A stretch of 64,000 nucleotides of DNA from an uncultured Eudoraea sp. (lineage in GTDB: Bacteria > Bacteroidota > Bacteroidia > Flavobacteriales > Flavobacteriaceae). The translations under genes were made by a program, and so were the position numbers. This document shows, piece after piece, positions 1 through 10,081 of this stretch (positions within the stretch are counted from its first letter, which is position 1; each line of letters starts with the position of its first letter). The stretch covers positions 62,001 to 126,000 of the forward strand of contig NZ_CAMYOM010000002.1 of the NCBI RefSeq assembly GCF_947260015.1, read 5' to 3'. The notes beneath the pieces are model-generated. The model was given only the letters and a program-made list of their open reading frames with translations, had not been told where the DNA came from and did not search any database.

Positions 1-386
1 AGTTAGAACCAATTGCCCGTCTGGTTAATTATGCGGCTGCCGGTGTAGAACCGCGCATCATGGGAATAGGCCCGGTAAAAGCAATTCCAAAGGCATTAAA
101 ACAGGCAGGTTTAAATCAGGAGGATATTTCATTAATAGAACTTAATGAAGCCTTTGCTTCCCAATCTCTTGCAGTTATTAGGGAATTAGGCCTTAATCAG
201 GATATAGTCAATGTTAATGGCGGCGCCATAGCCCTTGGGCATCCCCTGGGTTGTACCGGAGCCAAGCTTTCTGTCCAATTATTTGATGAAATGCGCAAGC
301 GAGACATGAAAGGTAAATACGGAATGGTAACCATGTGTGTAGGTACAGGCCAGGGTGCAGCTGGCATCTACGAGTTTTTAAATTAA
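1..386 (+). CDS. acetyl-CoA C-acyltransferase (thiolase), C-terminal part
   Basis: This is the 3' end of a thiolase gene whose start lies left of the window; the open frame runs from base 3 to the TAA at 384-386. The enzyme cleaves 3-ketoacyl-CoA with CoA in the last step of fatty-acid beta-oxidation, in the cytoplasm. Thiolase C-terminal signatures are all present: NEAFA (about nt 144-158), the catalytic-loop GHPLG with its His codon at 240-242, and CVGTGQG near the end with the acid/base Cys codon at 336-338. The acyl-CoA dehydrogenase gene follows 21 bases downstream on the same strand, so the two probably form one beta-oxidation operon. The N-terminal nucleophilic Cys cannot be checked because it is outside the window. 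Family assignment is firm; chain-length preference is unknown. Confidence 0.93.
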   Translation, partial: LEPIARLVNYAAAGVEPRIMGIGPVKAIPKALKQAGLNQEDISLIELNEAFASQSLAVIRELGLNQDIVNVNGGAIALGHPLGCTGAKLSVQLFDEMRKRDMKGKYGMVTMCVGTGQGAAGIYEFLN

Positions 387-407
387 TATCAATTAAAGAA
401 ATATAAA

Positions 408-2219
408 ATGAGTACGGAAACAATTAACAAAGATATCTTACGTGGTGGCCAGTTTTTGGTTAAAAAAACAAATTGTGAAGATGTTTTTACGCTTGAAGAT
501 CTGACCGAAGAGCAAAAAATGATGCGTGAAAGCACCAAGGATTTTGTAGATCGTGAACTGTGGGCGCATTGGGAAAGATTTGAAAAAAAGGATTATGCCT
601 TTACCGAAGAGTGCATGCGCAAAGCCGGAGAATTAGGCCTGTTGAGTGTTGCTGTTCCTGAGGCCTATGGGGGTCTGGGCATGGGATTCGTTTCCACGAT
701 GTTGGTATGTGATTATATTTCTGGCGCTACAGGTTCATTTAGTACGGCTTTTGGAGCGCATACCGGAATAGGAACTATGCCAATCACCCTTTACGGAACA
801 GAAGAGCAAAAAAAGAAATATGTACCCAAACTTGCATCAGGTGAATGGTTCGGAGCCTACTGTCTTACCGAACCCGGTGCGGGTTCAGATGCGAATTCCG
901 GAAAAACCAAGGCTGTATTATCCAAAGATGGAAAGCACTATCATATTAGCGGGCAAAAAATGTGGATTTCCAATGCAGGCTTCTGTAAATTATTTATTGT
1001 TTTTGCCAGAATAGAAGACGATAAAAACATTACGGGCTTTATCGTTGAAAATGATCCTTCTAATGGTATTACCATGGGAGATGAAGAAAAAAAATTAGGT
1101 ATTCACTCATCCTCCACCCGCCAGGTATTTTTTAGCGATACCAAGGTCCCTGTTGAAAATATGTTGTCTGAGCGGGGGAATGGATTTAAGATTGCAATGA
1201 ACGCTTTGAATATTGGAAGAATTAAGTTAGCTGCAGCTTGTCTTGAAGCTCAAAGGAGAGTGCTGGGTGAGGCGGTTAATTACGCCAACGAAAGGATTCA
1301 ATTTAAAACTCCAATCATAAATTTCGGTGCTATCAAAGCAAAGATTGCGCAAATGGCTACGAATGCCTATGCGGGAGAATCTGCCTGTTATAGGGCTGCT
1401 AAGAATATTGAAGACAGGATAGCCATTCGTGTTGCTGAAGGTAATTCACATCAGGAAGCCGAACTAAAAGGTGTTGAGGAGTATGCCATAGAATGTTCTA
1501 TACTAAAGGTGTCAGTATCTGAAGACGTTCAACAAACAACAGATGAAGGTATCCAGATCTTTGGCGGAATGGGTTTTAGCGCAGATACCCCAATGGAATC
1601 AGCCTGGAGGGATGCCCGTATAGCACGTATTTATGAAGGAACTAATGAAATAAACAGGATGTTAGCGGTTGGCATGCTTGTGAAAAAAGCAATGAAAGGC
1701 CATGTAGATTTATTGGGCCCGGCAACTAAGGTGGCTGATGAACTTATGGGAATACCTTCATTTGATACTCCTGATTATTCCAAGCTCTTTTCAGAAGAAA
1801 ACGATATGATAGCGCGACTGAAGAAGGTGTTTCTTATGGTTGCCGGAAGTGCAGTACAAAAGTTTGGCACTGATCTGGAAAAACACCAGCAGGTGTTATT
1901 GGCTGCATCAGACATATTAATAGAAATATATATGGCCGAATCTACCATCCTTAGAACTGAAAAAAATGCCCAAAGAACTGGAGAAGAGAACCAGGCTACA
2001 CAAATTGCAATGTCCAGGCTGTATTTATACAATGCGGTAGATATAGTGATTCAAAAAGGCAAGGAAGCAATAGTTTCATTTACAGATGGTGATGAACAAC
2101 GTATGATGCTTATGGGATTAAAACGATTTACTAAGTACACTAATCAGCCTAATGTTGCGTCGCTCCGAATGCAAATTGCGGAAAAGGTGGCTTCAGATAA
2201 TGCCTATAGTTTTGATTAA
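408..2219 (+). CDS. acyl-CoA dehydrogenase, long (about 600 aa) type
   Basis: This FAD enzyme makes the first, alpha-beta dehydrogenation of acyl-CoA in beta-oxidation. At 603 residues it is much longer than the usual 380-390 residue enzymes; like the very-long-chain type it carries an extra C-terminal helical region (about 440-603). Visible motifs are the N-terminal helical domain (40-160), the FAD/substrate segment YCLTEPGAGSDA (about 152-163), GQKMWISNAGF (about 186-196), and YEGTNEI near 409-415 with the presumptive catalytic base Glu410. ATG at 408 follows the thiolase stop closely, which supports co-transcription. A strong hairpin terminator lies just after the stop. No truncation or frameshift is seen. 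The family is certain; substrate length is inferred only from the extended architecture. Confidence 0.95.
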   Translation: MSTETINKDILRGGQFLVKKTNCEDVFTLEDLTEEQKMMRESTKDFVDRELWAHWERFEKKDYAFTEECMRKAGELGLLSVAVPEAYGGLGMGFVSTMLVCDYISGATGSFSTAFGAHTGIGTMPITLYGTEEQKKKYVPKLASGEWFGAYCLTEPGAGSDANSGKTKAVLSKDGKHYHISGQKMWISNAGFCKLFIVFARIEDDKNITGFIVENDPSNGITMGDEEKKLGIHSSSTRQVFFSDTKVPVENMLSERGNGFKIAMNALNIGRIKLAAACLEAQRRVLGEAVNYANERIQFKTPIINFGAIKAKIAQMATNAYAGESACYRAAKNIEDRIAIRVAEGNSHQEAELKGVEEYAIECSILKVSVSEDVQQTTDEGIQIFGGMGFSADTPMESAWRDARIARIYEGTNEINRMLAVGMLVKKAMKGHVDLLGPATKVADELMGIPSFDTPDYSKLFSEENDMIARLKKVFLMVAGSAVQKFGTDLEKHQQVLLAASDILIEIYMAESTILRTEKNAQRTGEENQATQIAMSRLYLYNAVDIVIQKGKEAIVSFTDGDEQRMMLMGLKRFTKYTNQPNVASLRMQIAEKVASDNAYSFD

Positions 2220-2243
2220 TTCAGTTCAATTTATTTGAAATAG

Positions 2244-2269
2244 AAAAACCGCTCAATTGAGCGGTTTTT
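2244..2269. terminator. bidirectional rho-independent terminator
   Basis: Near-perfect palindrome with arms AAAAACCGCTCAA and TTGAGCGGTTTTT, followed by further T residues on both strands. It sits between the acyl-CoA dehydrogenase gene and the convergent peptidase gene and can end both transcripts. Confidence 0.9.
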
Positions 2270-2301
2270 TATTTTTAGAATCTTCTGAAATAGCTTTTTG
2301 T

Positions 2302-4332
2302 TTAATTCTGTGAATTCAGAACACCATAGTTAGCCGAATAGTTTAACATCTGCTCTTCGAAACTCGCAGGCTGAACAATTTCAACTTCAATAATCTCACC
2401 TTCTGCACTAGCAGTTGGGACCAGTACAGGATTAACAAATCCGCTATAGGGAGCAGACTTAAATTGGGCATTTCTATCTAACACTTCCGCGTGTAATGCC
2501 TGATCTACTTTAACTCCATAACCTTCCACCAATTCCTGAGCAGCTTTAAAATCACCTTCAGACTTAATCCTTTGAGTTTCGCTTAATAATTCTCCAAATA
2601 ATTCACGTAATTCCTCGTAGTCATTGATATTGTAATATGTCTTACCGTCCCTGGTTATTTTTTCTATGACATTGTTAGGCTTACCTTTTTCAAATACCCA
2701 GGCTGATACCCATTGTCTGTTCACCATATGATCCTCTTCCACATCATCTCCTAATTCTAATCTTACCAATTGGGTCATCAGACCATTTCTTATATATTCA
2801 TCGTATGAGGCTTTAGACGTTTCTTCCCAGTTTTCTACCAGACCCAATTCCTCTAGTTTAGGATCCATAACAAAATACAGTCCTACCAGATCTGCTCTGC
2901 CTTCTTCTATTGTAGATCGATAATTTTTTAAGGTTTCCTTAGGTTGCCCAACACCCGGATTTATTTGACCCGAAGCATGACCAATTACTTCGTGCAATGC
3001 GGTATGTAATTTATCCGCCAGTTTACCGTATTTTTCTTCAAACCTGATTTCCTCTTCATCATTGGCAAACTCTTTTAATCTGCCACTGCCTCCGGCATTA
3101 CTATAAGCATCAACTATATTTCCTAATGACACAGACTTACTGCCATGGTCACGGCGGATCCAATTATTATTTGGGAGATTCACACCGATAGGAGTACTTG
3201 GGGACGCATCACCCGCCTCTCCGGCAACATTAACCGTCTTATAGGAAACACCAACTACATTCTCCTTTTTATGCTCTTCCATTAAGGGAGAATTATCTTC
3301 AAACCATTGCGCATTTTCTGAGAGTACAGCCATTTTTTTTGACATATCAAAATCGTTTATCTCAACTATGCTCTCGTAAGATCCCCTATAACCCTTAGGA
3401 TCATTATAAACTTCTATAAAGCCATTTATCCAATCAATATTTCCTTGAGTGGAAGTCGCCCATTCTATAGAGTACATATCCCATACATCTAGACTGCCTG
3501 TTTTGTAATAGTCTATCAGTAATCCTAAAGTCTTGGCTTGTTTTTCGTTTTCCGCCACAGTCTTAGCTTCTTCCAGCCATTTGATTATTTCGTCTATAGC
3601 AGTACCATACAAACCTCCCGATTTCCATACCTTCTCCACCAATTTGCCGTTCTCCTTTACCAGAGTAGAATTCAAGCCAGTTTCTATTGGACGACCCTCA
3701 GGGCCTTTATATGCCGTTTTATAAAATTCATCCACATCGGCATCGGTGATATCTGGAGAATAAAAATTAACCGCTGAAGAGGCCACATTATCAACTCCTT
3801 TTTTCTTGTTCACCTTTTTACTATCCATTTCATTAAAAATAACCTCAAAGGCCTCTCCCTCAAATTCCGTATTTGTTTCTGCAAGTAAATAATTTAAATA
3901 TTCTTTAGAAAAACCGGGCTTTATTTTATCGTTGGAATAGTGATGATGAATTCCACTGGAGAACCATACTCGTTTTAAATACACTTCAAATGAGGTCCAG
4001 TCATTGGTCGATTTATCACCCGCAAAGGTGGTGTAAATGTTTTCTAATGCCTCCCTTACTTCGAGATTATGCCTGTAATTCTGATCCCATATTATGTCAC
4101 GACCGGCCAAACCAGCCTGCGTTAAAAAATAAACCAATTTTTTTTCTTTCAAGGTTAATTCCTCAAAACCGGGAACCTGATAACGTAATACTCTCAGGTC
4201 TGCGAACTGATCTACTACGTATTCAAATTCTTTTGCTGTGATTAACGCAGTCTCCTCTGGCATTACTTTTTCCTTACAAGACCATAATACTAATACGACA
4301 AGAAAACTACTAACAACATGTTTCAATTTCAT
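2302..4332 (-). CDS. dipeptidyl-peptidase III-like M49 zinc peptidase, lipoprotein
   Basis: Exported lipoprotein of 676 residues. The start MKLKHVVSSFLVVLVLWSC has a lipobox with the acylated Cys at residue 19. The M49 hallmark HEVIGH (the rare HExxxH zinc motif) is at His447-Glu448-His452, and the second motif EEGRAD at 476-481 supplies the third zinc ligand, so the active site looks intact. M49 enzymes remove dipeptides from the N-terminus of short peptides. The gene stands alone, converging on the acyl-CoA dehydrogenase gene and divergent from the decarboxylase gene. The membrane anchor implies peptide digestion in the periplasm or at the cell surface, unlike the cytosolic eukaryotic DPP III. 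Family assignment is firm; substrate range is unknown. Confidence 0.92.
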   Translation of the reverse strand: MKLKHVVSSFLVVLVLWSCKEKVMPEETALITAKEFEYVVDQFADLRVLRYQVPGFEELTLKEKKLVYFLTQAGLAGRDIIWDQNYRHNLEVREALENIYTTFAGDKSTNDWTSFEVYLKRVWFSSGIHHHYSNDKIKPGFSKEYLNYLLAETNTEFEGEAFEVIFNEMDSKKVNKKKGVDNVASSAVNFYSPDITDADVDEFYKTAYKGPEGRPIETGLNSTLVKENGKLVEKVWKSGGLYGTAIDEIIKWLEEAKTVAENEKQAKTLGLLIDYYKTGSLDVWDMYSIEWATSTQGNIDWINGFIEVYNDPKGYRGSYESIVEINDFDMSKKMAVLSENAQWFEDNSPLMEEHKKENVVGVSYKTVNVAGEAGDASPSTPIGVNLPNNNWIRRDHGSKSVSLGNIVDAYSNAGGSGRLKEFANDEEEIRFEEKYGKLADKLHTALHEVIGHASGQINPGVGQPKETLKNYRSTIEEGRADLVGLYFVMDPKLEELGLVENWEETSKASYDEYIRNGLMTQLVRLELGDDVEEDHMVNRQWVSAWVFEKGKPNNVIEKITRDGKTYYNINDYEELRELFGELLSETQRIKSEGDFKAAQELVEGYGVKVDQALHAEVLDRNAQFKSAPYSGFVNPVLVPTASAEGEIIEVEIVQPASFEEQMLNYSANYGVLNSQN

Positions 4333-4359
4333 GATTTTATACCTTTTAATTTAATCTTA

Positions 4360-4367
4360 CAAATCTA
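4360..4367 (-). promoter_or_regulatory. -7 box TAGATTTG of the M49 peptidase gene
   Basis: On the minus strand this octamer fits the Bacteroidota -7 consensus TAnnTTTG and lies 28 bases before the ATG at 4332, giving a leader of about 20 bases. No convincing TTG -33 element is visible at the usual distance. Confidence 0.45.
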
Positions 4368-4491
4368 CGAAACATTACCGATTTGTTATACTTGTTAGAG
4401 ACAAGTTTCTATGTCTGATATTCATTTTCTTAACTTGTGAATTATAAATGGTAGGCTTGTTTAACAAAAACTAACTTTCTAATTTTAAAGC

Positions 4492-5928
4492 ATGGACAAA
4501 GAACTTTTAAAAGCTGCTTATTCTCCGGAGGATTTTAGAGAAAACGGGCATCAATTAGTAGATATTTTAGCCGATCATCTGAATAAAACCAGGAATAAAA
4601 CTTCATCCAAGGTTATCAATTGGGAAATACCCTCGGAACAATACAAATTCTGGAATAACTTTCTATTAAATGGAAAACCATCCGACTTGAATAATGAAAT
4701 CCTTAAGCGGAGCATACACCTGCATCATCCTCATTATATGGGACATCAGATAAGTCCGGTTGCACCAGTTACCGGCTTAACAAGTTTATTAAATGCGATA
4801 CTCAACAATGGAATGGGCATCTATGAAATGGGAATGGCCCCAACTGCGATGGAGCGTGTTGTAGTTGAACAATTATGTAAGGAAATTGGATACGATAAAA
4901 AGTCCGATGGATTTTTAACGTCAGGTGGTACATTAGCAAATCTCACAGCGCTCCTAAGTGCCCGTAATAAAAGAGCCGGGAATGATGTATGGGAAAATGG
5001 CATGTCCAATAAATTGGCCATAATGGTATCGGAGGAAGCACATTACTGCATAGACAGAGCTGTCAGAATCATGGGATTAGGGGAAAAAGGAATTGTAAAA
5101 ATACCTGTTGGCGAAAATTTTGCTTTAAACACAGCGCTCTTAGAAGAATCCTACAACAAGACTATTCAGGAAGGGTATGAAATTATAGCTATTGTAGGAA
5201 GTGCGCCTTCAACCGCTACCGGGATTTACGAAGACCTGGATGCTATTGGAGATTTTGCCTTGGAGAAAGGAATTTGGTTCCATATTGATGCAGCACATGG
5301 CGGCGGAGCTATATATTCTTCAAAATACAAGACATTGCTAAAGGGAATGAAGAAGGCTGACTCTATTGTTATAGATGGACACAAAATGATGATGATGCCC
5401 TCAATTACAACGGCTTTGTTGTTTAAGGAAGGTCAGGACTCGCATAATACTTTTAGGCAAAAAGCAGACTATTTACTACAGGAGTCGCAGGAGGAAGATT
5501 GGTATAATCTTGCAAAGCGAACTTTTGAATGCACCAAATATATGATGAGCCTTCATTGGTATACCTTACTTAAAATTTATGGTAAAGAATTATTTGATGA
5601 GTTCGTCACAACGCTTTATGATCTGGGACAAAAGTTTGGTGAGATATTAGAAAAAGATCCATTCTTTGAAATAGCAGTAAAACCAATGTCAAATATCATT
5701 TGTTTCAGATTTATGAATAAAGACAAGGATCTTCACAGCCTGAATATGATCAATGCAAAAGTTCGTCAAAAACTCCTTGAAGAAGGTAATTTCTATATTG
5801 TGCAAACAAAAATTAAAGGAATTATTTACCTAAGGGCTACTATTATGAATCCATTCACAAATGAAAAACACTTTAAGGAATTGCTCGAAAATATTAAAAG
5901 AAAAGCTATTCTTTTATTAAATGTATAA
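4492..5928 (+). CDS. group II pyridoxal-phosphate-dependent decarboxylase
   Basis: Cytoplasmic PLP enzyme of 478 residues, the usual length for group II amino-acid decarboxylases (aromatic amino acid, glutamate, diaminobutyrate and sulfinoalanine decarboxylases). The PLP-binding lysine is Lys298 in DGHKMMMMP, and the ring-nitrogen-binding aspartate is Asp266 in HIDAAHGGG. The N-terminal segment with HHPHYMGHQISP (about 82-93) matches the substrate-side loop of the family. ATG 4492 is the first start in frame. It is monocistronic and divergent from the M49 gene. The active-site motif does not identify the substrate; it looks more like the diaminobutyrate/glutamate branch than typical aromatic decarboxylases, but that is inference. 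Confidence 0.88.
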   Translation: MDKELLKAAYSPEDFRENGHQLVDILADHLNKTRNKTSSKVINWEIPSEQYKFWNNFLLNGKPSDLNNEILKRSIHLHHPHYMGHQISPVAPVTGLTSLLNAILNNGMGIYEMGMAPTAMERVVVEQLCKEIGYDKKSDGFLTSGGTLANLTALLSARNKRAGNDVWENGMSNKLAIMVSEEAHYCIDRAVRIMGLGEKGIVKIPVGENFALNTALLEESYNKTIQEGYEIIAIVGSAPSTATGIYEDLDAIGDFALEKGIWFHIDAAHGGGAIYSSKYKTLLKGMKKADSIVIDGHKMMMMPSITTALLFKEGQDSHNTFRQKADYLLQESQEEDWYNLAKRTFECTKYMMSLHWYTLLKIYGKELFDEFVTTLYDLGQKFGEILEKDPFFEIAVKPMSNIICFRFMNKDKDLHSLNMINAKVRQKLLEEGNFYIVQTKIKGIIYLRATIMNPFTNEKHFKELLENIKRKAILLLNV

Positions 5929-5974
5929 TTCATCTAACTCAAAAGGACATAAGGCCTTTCTTCCCGGTTAATTG

Positions 5975-7774
5975 TTAACGCATAGACTCCAATACTTTCT
6001 CCTCACTGTCCTTGTTAGCAAAATTAACCGCACATTCTATTAAGGCCAAATGCGAGTAAGCCTGTGGGAAATTCCCCAGTAACCTTTTTGTTTTGAAATC
6101 AATATCTTCACTAAAAAGCCCTAAATGATTACTATAGCTCAATAACTTATCAAAAAGCTGTTGTGCCCTTTCTTCTTCTCCTATCTTAAACAGGCTGTTT
6201 ATAAACCAGAATGTACAAATAGTAAATGAGGATGAAGGTAAACCAAAATCGTCCTTATTCTTATATCTGTAAAGCAATCCATCATTGCTTAACTCTTTTT
6301 CTATTGCCAATACTGTGCTTACATATTTAGGGTCCTTTGCATTGATAAATCCATAAGACTCCATCAATAAGACAGAGGCATCTAAGTGGGTAGATCCATA
6401 AGACTGCGTAAAGGCGTTCACTTCACTGTTCCAGGAATTCGAATAAATATCTTCTTTTATTTCCTGTTCTAATTTTACCCATTTTTCAAGTTTCCGGGTT
6501 TTCTTTAATATCCTGGCAACTTTTATTGCCCGGTCTATTGCCACCCAACAAAGTACTTTAGAAAAAGTGAAATGTTTATCTTCTGTTCTCAACTCCCAAA
6601 TCCCCTTATCAGCCTCTTTCCAATGCCTTGATACTATCCAGACAATGCCTTTTGTTATACCCCATAATTCTTCTCCATTCTCCATATTAGTGCTAAATTT
6701 GACCAATTGGGCGTGAATTACATCCATTAGAATACCATATATATCATTTTGCTTTTGCTCATAAGCAGCATTACCTACGCGCACCGGTTTGGAGCCTTTA
6801 TATCCACTTAAGTGATCAAGAGTCTCCTCAGTTAGGTTTTTTTCCTTATTAATGCCGTACATTATCTGGAGTTTCTCATCTTTATCCGGAATAAGATCAA
6901 TAATAAACTGGAGATACCTCCGGGCGACGTTCTTATGTCCTAATTGAGCCATAACTTTAATAACCATTGAAGCATCCCTAATCCAACAAAACCGATAATC
7001 CCAATTTCTAACTTCCCCAATAGTCTCGGGTAAAGAAGTTGTGGCAGCCGCCAGAACAGCACCAGTTTTGTCATAACTCAATAGTTTAAGAGTTATGGCG
7101 CTTCTTGTAATTTCCTTATTATATTGATTGTATGTTGGTGTTCTATTGGTCCAGTTTAACCAATAGACTTTGGTGTTTTCAAGATCTAAATAAATTTTCC
7201 TTGTAGTGGGTTGTAATATCTTTTCGTTATACCCCAATAGAAAGTATCCATTTTTTGTGACCTCGAGCTCCCGTCCATCCATAACTGCATTTTTGTTGAA
7301 TGAAGTATATAAAAAGACTGTATCAAATTTTTCGTTGTCAGTAAGGCTAACAATAAAGTTCTTTTTTACATAAGACCGGGTCTCCCCGAGGGCATACTCC
7401 AGTTTTGGGTCATAGAGCACTTTAAATCTGGGCTTCCCTTTTATGTGTCTCACATGGCGAGCTAATTCGGGTGGTGCATGATAATTCCCATTTTCTGCAT
7501 AATACCTTGGCATAAAATCGTGCAGTTCAAACGTATTGTCTCCATCAGAATACCTGGTAATCAGGACAGCTGTATTTTTCTTATATCGCTGGCTTATTGA
7601 GTACTCTTCCGAAACATGAATTTCAAAACTTCCCCCAATTTTATCATCCAGTATCTTTGCAAAAACCGATGACGAGTCAAATTCAGGTAAACAACACCAC
7701 TCAAGCGAACCTGTTTTGGAAATTAATGCTGCACTCCTGCAATTTCCGATAATACCATAATCTAAATTGTCCAT
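5975..7774 (-). CDS. glycoside hydrolase family 15 protein (glucoamylase/trehalase-like)
   Basis: Protein of 599 residues. The N-terminal 200 residues match the beta-sandwich domain that precedes bacterial GH15 domains (it opens MDNLDYGIIGNCRSAALIS). The rest is the alpha-toroid catalytic domain, with the signature RNWDYRFCWIRD at about 256-267. No signal peptide is seen, so it is cytoplasmic. GH15 members invert alpha-glucosidic bonds in maltodextrins or, in some bacteria, trehalose. Its gene starts 102 bases from the trehalose synthase/phosphatase fusion on the opposite strand, so a role in trehalose or glucan turnover is likely. The exact substrate cannot be read from the sequence. Confidence 0.88.
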   Translation of the reverse strand: MDNLDYGIIGNCRSAALISKTGSLEWCCLPEFDSSSVFAKILDDKIGGSFEIHVSEEYSISQRYKKNTAVLITRYSDGDNTFELHDFMPRYYAENGNYHAPPELARHVRHIKGKPRFKVLYDPKLEYALGETRSYVKKNFIVSLTDNEKFDTVFLYTSFNKNAVMDGRELEVTKNGYFLLGYNEKILQPTTRKIYLDLENTKVYWLNWTNRTPTYNQYNKEITRSAITLKLLSYDKTGAVLAAATTSLPETIGEVRNWDYRFCWIRDASMVIKVMAQLGHKNVARRYLQFIIDLIPDKDEKLQIMYGINKEKNLTEETLDHLSGYKGSKPVRVGNAAYEQKQNDIYGILMDVIHAQLVKFSTNMENGEELWGITKGIVWIVSRHWKEADKGIWELRTEDKHFTFSKVLCWVAIDRAIKVARILKKTRKLEKWVKLEQEIKEDIYSNSWNSEVNAFTQSYGSTHLDASVLLMESYGFINAKDPKYVSTVLAIEKELSNDGLLYRYKNKDDFGLPSSSFTICTFWFINSLFKIGEEERAQQLFDKLLSYSNHLGLFSEDIDFKTKRLLGNFPQAYSHLALIECAVNFANKDSEEKVLESMR

Positions 7775-7876
7775 AATTGAATTATCCGCTAAAAGTTCCT
7801 TATTAATTGTTATTGCACTGCAATTTGACGAAATTTAGAAAAATAAAAATCAATTCCCCGTAATTTTATACAATAC

Positions 7877-10081
7877 ATGAGCAAAACTATCATAATCTCA
7901 AATAGACTCCCCGTTCAATTGCAAATTAGCAATGGTAACATTAATGCAATACCAAGTGTTGGAGGTTTGGCTACTGGTATGAAATCGGTTCATTCTGGTG
8001 GAGATAGCCTTTGGATTGGATGGAGTGGCCTAACAGATGAGGAAATTCCAACGAAACTGGCCGCCAAAATAGATAAAGCACTTGCAGAACATGGTTCTTC
8101 CAAGGTTAACCTCAATGAGGAGGAAGTAAACGGATTTTATTTTGGATTCAGCAATCGTACGGTCTGGCCCCTATTTCATTATTTTTTAGAATATGCAGAA
8201 TTTGAATTAGATAGCTGGCTGACCTATAAGTCGGTCAACCAAAAATTTGCCGATGCAATAATAGAAAAGGCTGGTGAAGATGATACAATTTGGATACATG
8301 ATTACCAATTGATGCTGGTGCCAAAAATGGTTAGAGATAAGCGCCCCAATTTGTCAATTGGATTCTTTCTGCATATTCCTTTTCCATCATATGAGATTTT
8401 CCGGACATTACCATGGCGTGAAGAGGTACTGGAAGGTTTATTAGGATCAGATTTGATAGGCTTTCACACCTATGATTATGAACGTCACTTTTTAAGTTCT
8501 GTGAGAAGGTTATTGGGTGCTGAAGTTAGTTTTAATGATATCTATGTTGATAACAGAATTGTAAAAGCAGATTCCTTTCCAATGGGAATAGACTATAAAA
8601 AATTTAGTGATGCAGCCAAAACACATCAGCAGAATAGTGAAGCGCAGCAATCTGATCTACAACGCAGGCTCGATCTTCATAAAAAATCAAGTCCGGATGC
8701 TAAGTTAATTGTATCTATTGATCGTCTGGATTATAGCAAAGGTATAGCCAAGCGTTTACATGCATTTAAATACTTTCTGGATAAATACCCCGAATACAAA
8801 GAAAAGATCAGGCTCATAATTTTAGCGGTTCCGTCACGCTCCAATGTCCCACAATATCAACTTTTAAAAAAGGAGATTGATGAGCTTGTAGGACGAATTA
8901 ATGGTGAATTATCTACGGTTAGCTGGACACCCATTTGGTATTTTTACAGATCGCTTCCTTTTGAGAATTTAATTGATTTATACACTTCGAGTGATATTGC
9001 CTGGTTGACCCCCATCCGGGACGGAATGAATCTGGTTGCTAAAGAATATATTGCGACAAGAACAGATAAAACCGGGGTTCTTATTTTGAGCGAAATGGCT
9101 GGTTCTGCCAATGAAATGAATGAAGCTTTACTTATTAATCCAAATAATTTTGAGCAGATTGCCGATGCCTTAGTCATGGCTATAAATATGCCTGAATTAG
9201 AACAGCAAAGAAGAAATACGATACTTCAAAAGCGTCTTGAACGCTATAATGTTGAAAAATGGGCCAATGATTTTATGAACTCATTACAGACACAAAAAGA
9301 CATGGATACGGCCATTGTTTCAAAACGCCTTACTGAAACCCTGTTAAAAAGCGTACTTCAAGATTACCATAAAGCTAAAAAACGGCTATTTTTCATTGAC
9401 TATGATGGTACGTTAACCGGTTTTAAAATTGATCCACAAAAAGCAAGTCCGGATAAAGAGTTATATAATTTGCTAGACCAACTAAACAAAAAGGAAGGCA
9501 ACGATATCTATTTAATTAGCGGGCGAGATAAAGAAACTTTTTCTCGCTGGTTTTTGCCCAAAAAGTATAATATGATAGTGGAGCATGGGGTTTGGATTTC
9601 AGAACAAGGTGAAGAATTTAAAATGCTGGAAAATGTTAAAAAAGACTGGATGGAAAAAATATATCCGGTATTGGAATCATTTGTAGACAGAACCCCCGGC
9701 TCCTTTATAGAAGAAAAGAATTATTCCCTGGCTTGGCATTATAGAAATACCGACCCTGACTTTGGAGCCAATAGGGCCACTGAATTGAATACAGTACTAA
9801 CGAGTCTTATTGGTAATGATGATATAAGCGTACTTAGCGGCAACAAAGTAATGGAAATTAAGAGTAGTAATGTTAATAAAGGCAGGGCAGCTATGCGGGT
9901 AGCGGCACAGAAGGATTATGACTTTATTTTTGCCATTGGGGATGATTGGACAGATGAATTTATGTTTCAGGAACTTCCTGAAGAGTCAGTGACTATTAAA
10001 GTAGGGATGCAAAATACCCAAGCTAAATATTATATTGAAAGTGTTTCGCGAGTACGAAGTATATTGAAAAATTTTATTTAG
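7877..10081 (+). CDS. otsAB: trehalose-6-phosphate synthase / trehalose-6-phosphatase fusion
   Basis: Two enzymes in one chain of 734 residues. Residues 1 to about 460 are a GT20 trehalose-6-phosphate synthase, with WIGWSG, HDYQLMLVP, HIPFPSYEIFRTLPWR and DRLDYSKGI. Residues about 490-734 are a HAD phosphatase, with the nucleophile motif DYDGT at Asp508/Asp510 and GDDWTDEFMF near the end. The protein should convert UDP-glucose and glucose-6-phosphate to trehalose-6-phosphate and then dephosphorylate it to trehalose, an osmolyte and stress protectant. No signal peptide. Such fusions are well known in eukaryotes and Bacteroidota. It is divergent from the GH15 gene. Both active-site motif sets look complete. 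Confidence 0.95.
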   Translation: MSKTIIISNRLPVQLQISNGNINAIPSVGGLATGMKSVHSGGDSLWIGWSGLTDEEIPTKLAAKIDKALAEHGSSKVNLNEEEVNGFYFGFSNRTVWPLFHYFLEYAEFELDSWLTYKSVNQKFADAIIEKAGEDDTIWIHDYQLMLVPKMVRDKRPNLSIGFFLHIPFPSYEIFRTLPWREEVLEGLLGSDLIGFHTYDYERHFLSSVRRLLGAEVSFNDIYVDNRIVKADSFPMGIDYKKFSDAAKTHQQNSEAQQSDLQRRLDLHKKSSPDAKLIVSIDRLDYSKGIAKRLHAFKYFLDKYPEYKEKIRLIILAVPSRSNVPQYQLLKKEIDELVGRINGELSTVSWTPIWYFYRSLPFENLIDLYTSSDIAWLTPIRDGMNLVAKEYIATRTDKTGVLILSEMAGSANEMNEALLINPNNFEQIADALVMAINMPELEQQRRNTILQKRLERYNVEKWANDFMNSLQTQKDMDTAIVSKRLTETLLKSVLQDYHKAKKRLFFIDYDGTLTGFKIDPQKASPDKELYNLLDQLNKKEGNDIYLISGRDKETFSRWFLPKKYNMIVEHGVWISEQGEEFKMLENVKKDWMEKIYPVLESFVDRTPGSFIEEKNYSLAWHYRNTDPDFGANRATELNTVLTSLIGNDDISVLSGNKVMEIKSSNVNKGRAAMRVAAQKDYDFIFAIGDDWTDEFMFQELPEESVTIKVGMQNTQAKYYIESVSRVRSILKNFI

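Noticed and set aside
214-423. Open frame on the minus strand under the thiolase gene
   Set aside because: It overlaps conserved thiolase codons on the other strand and has no recognisable domain; a shadow frame.
5938-5960. Possible hairpin between the decarboxylase and GH15 genes
   Set aside because: Only about five paired bases and no proper T-tract, so not supported as a terminator.
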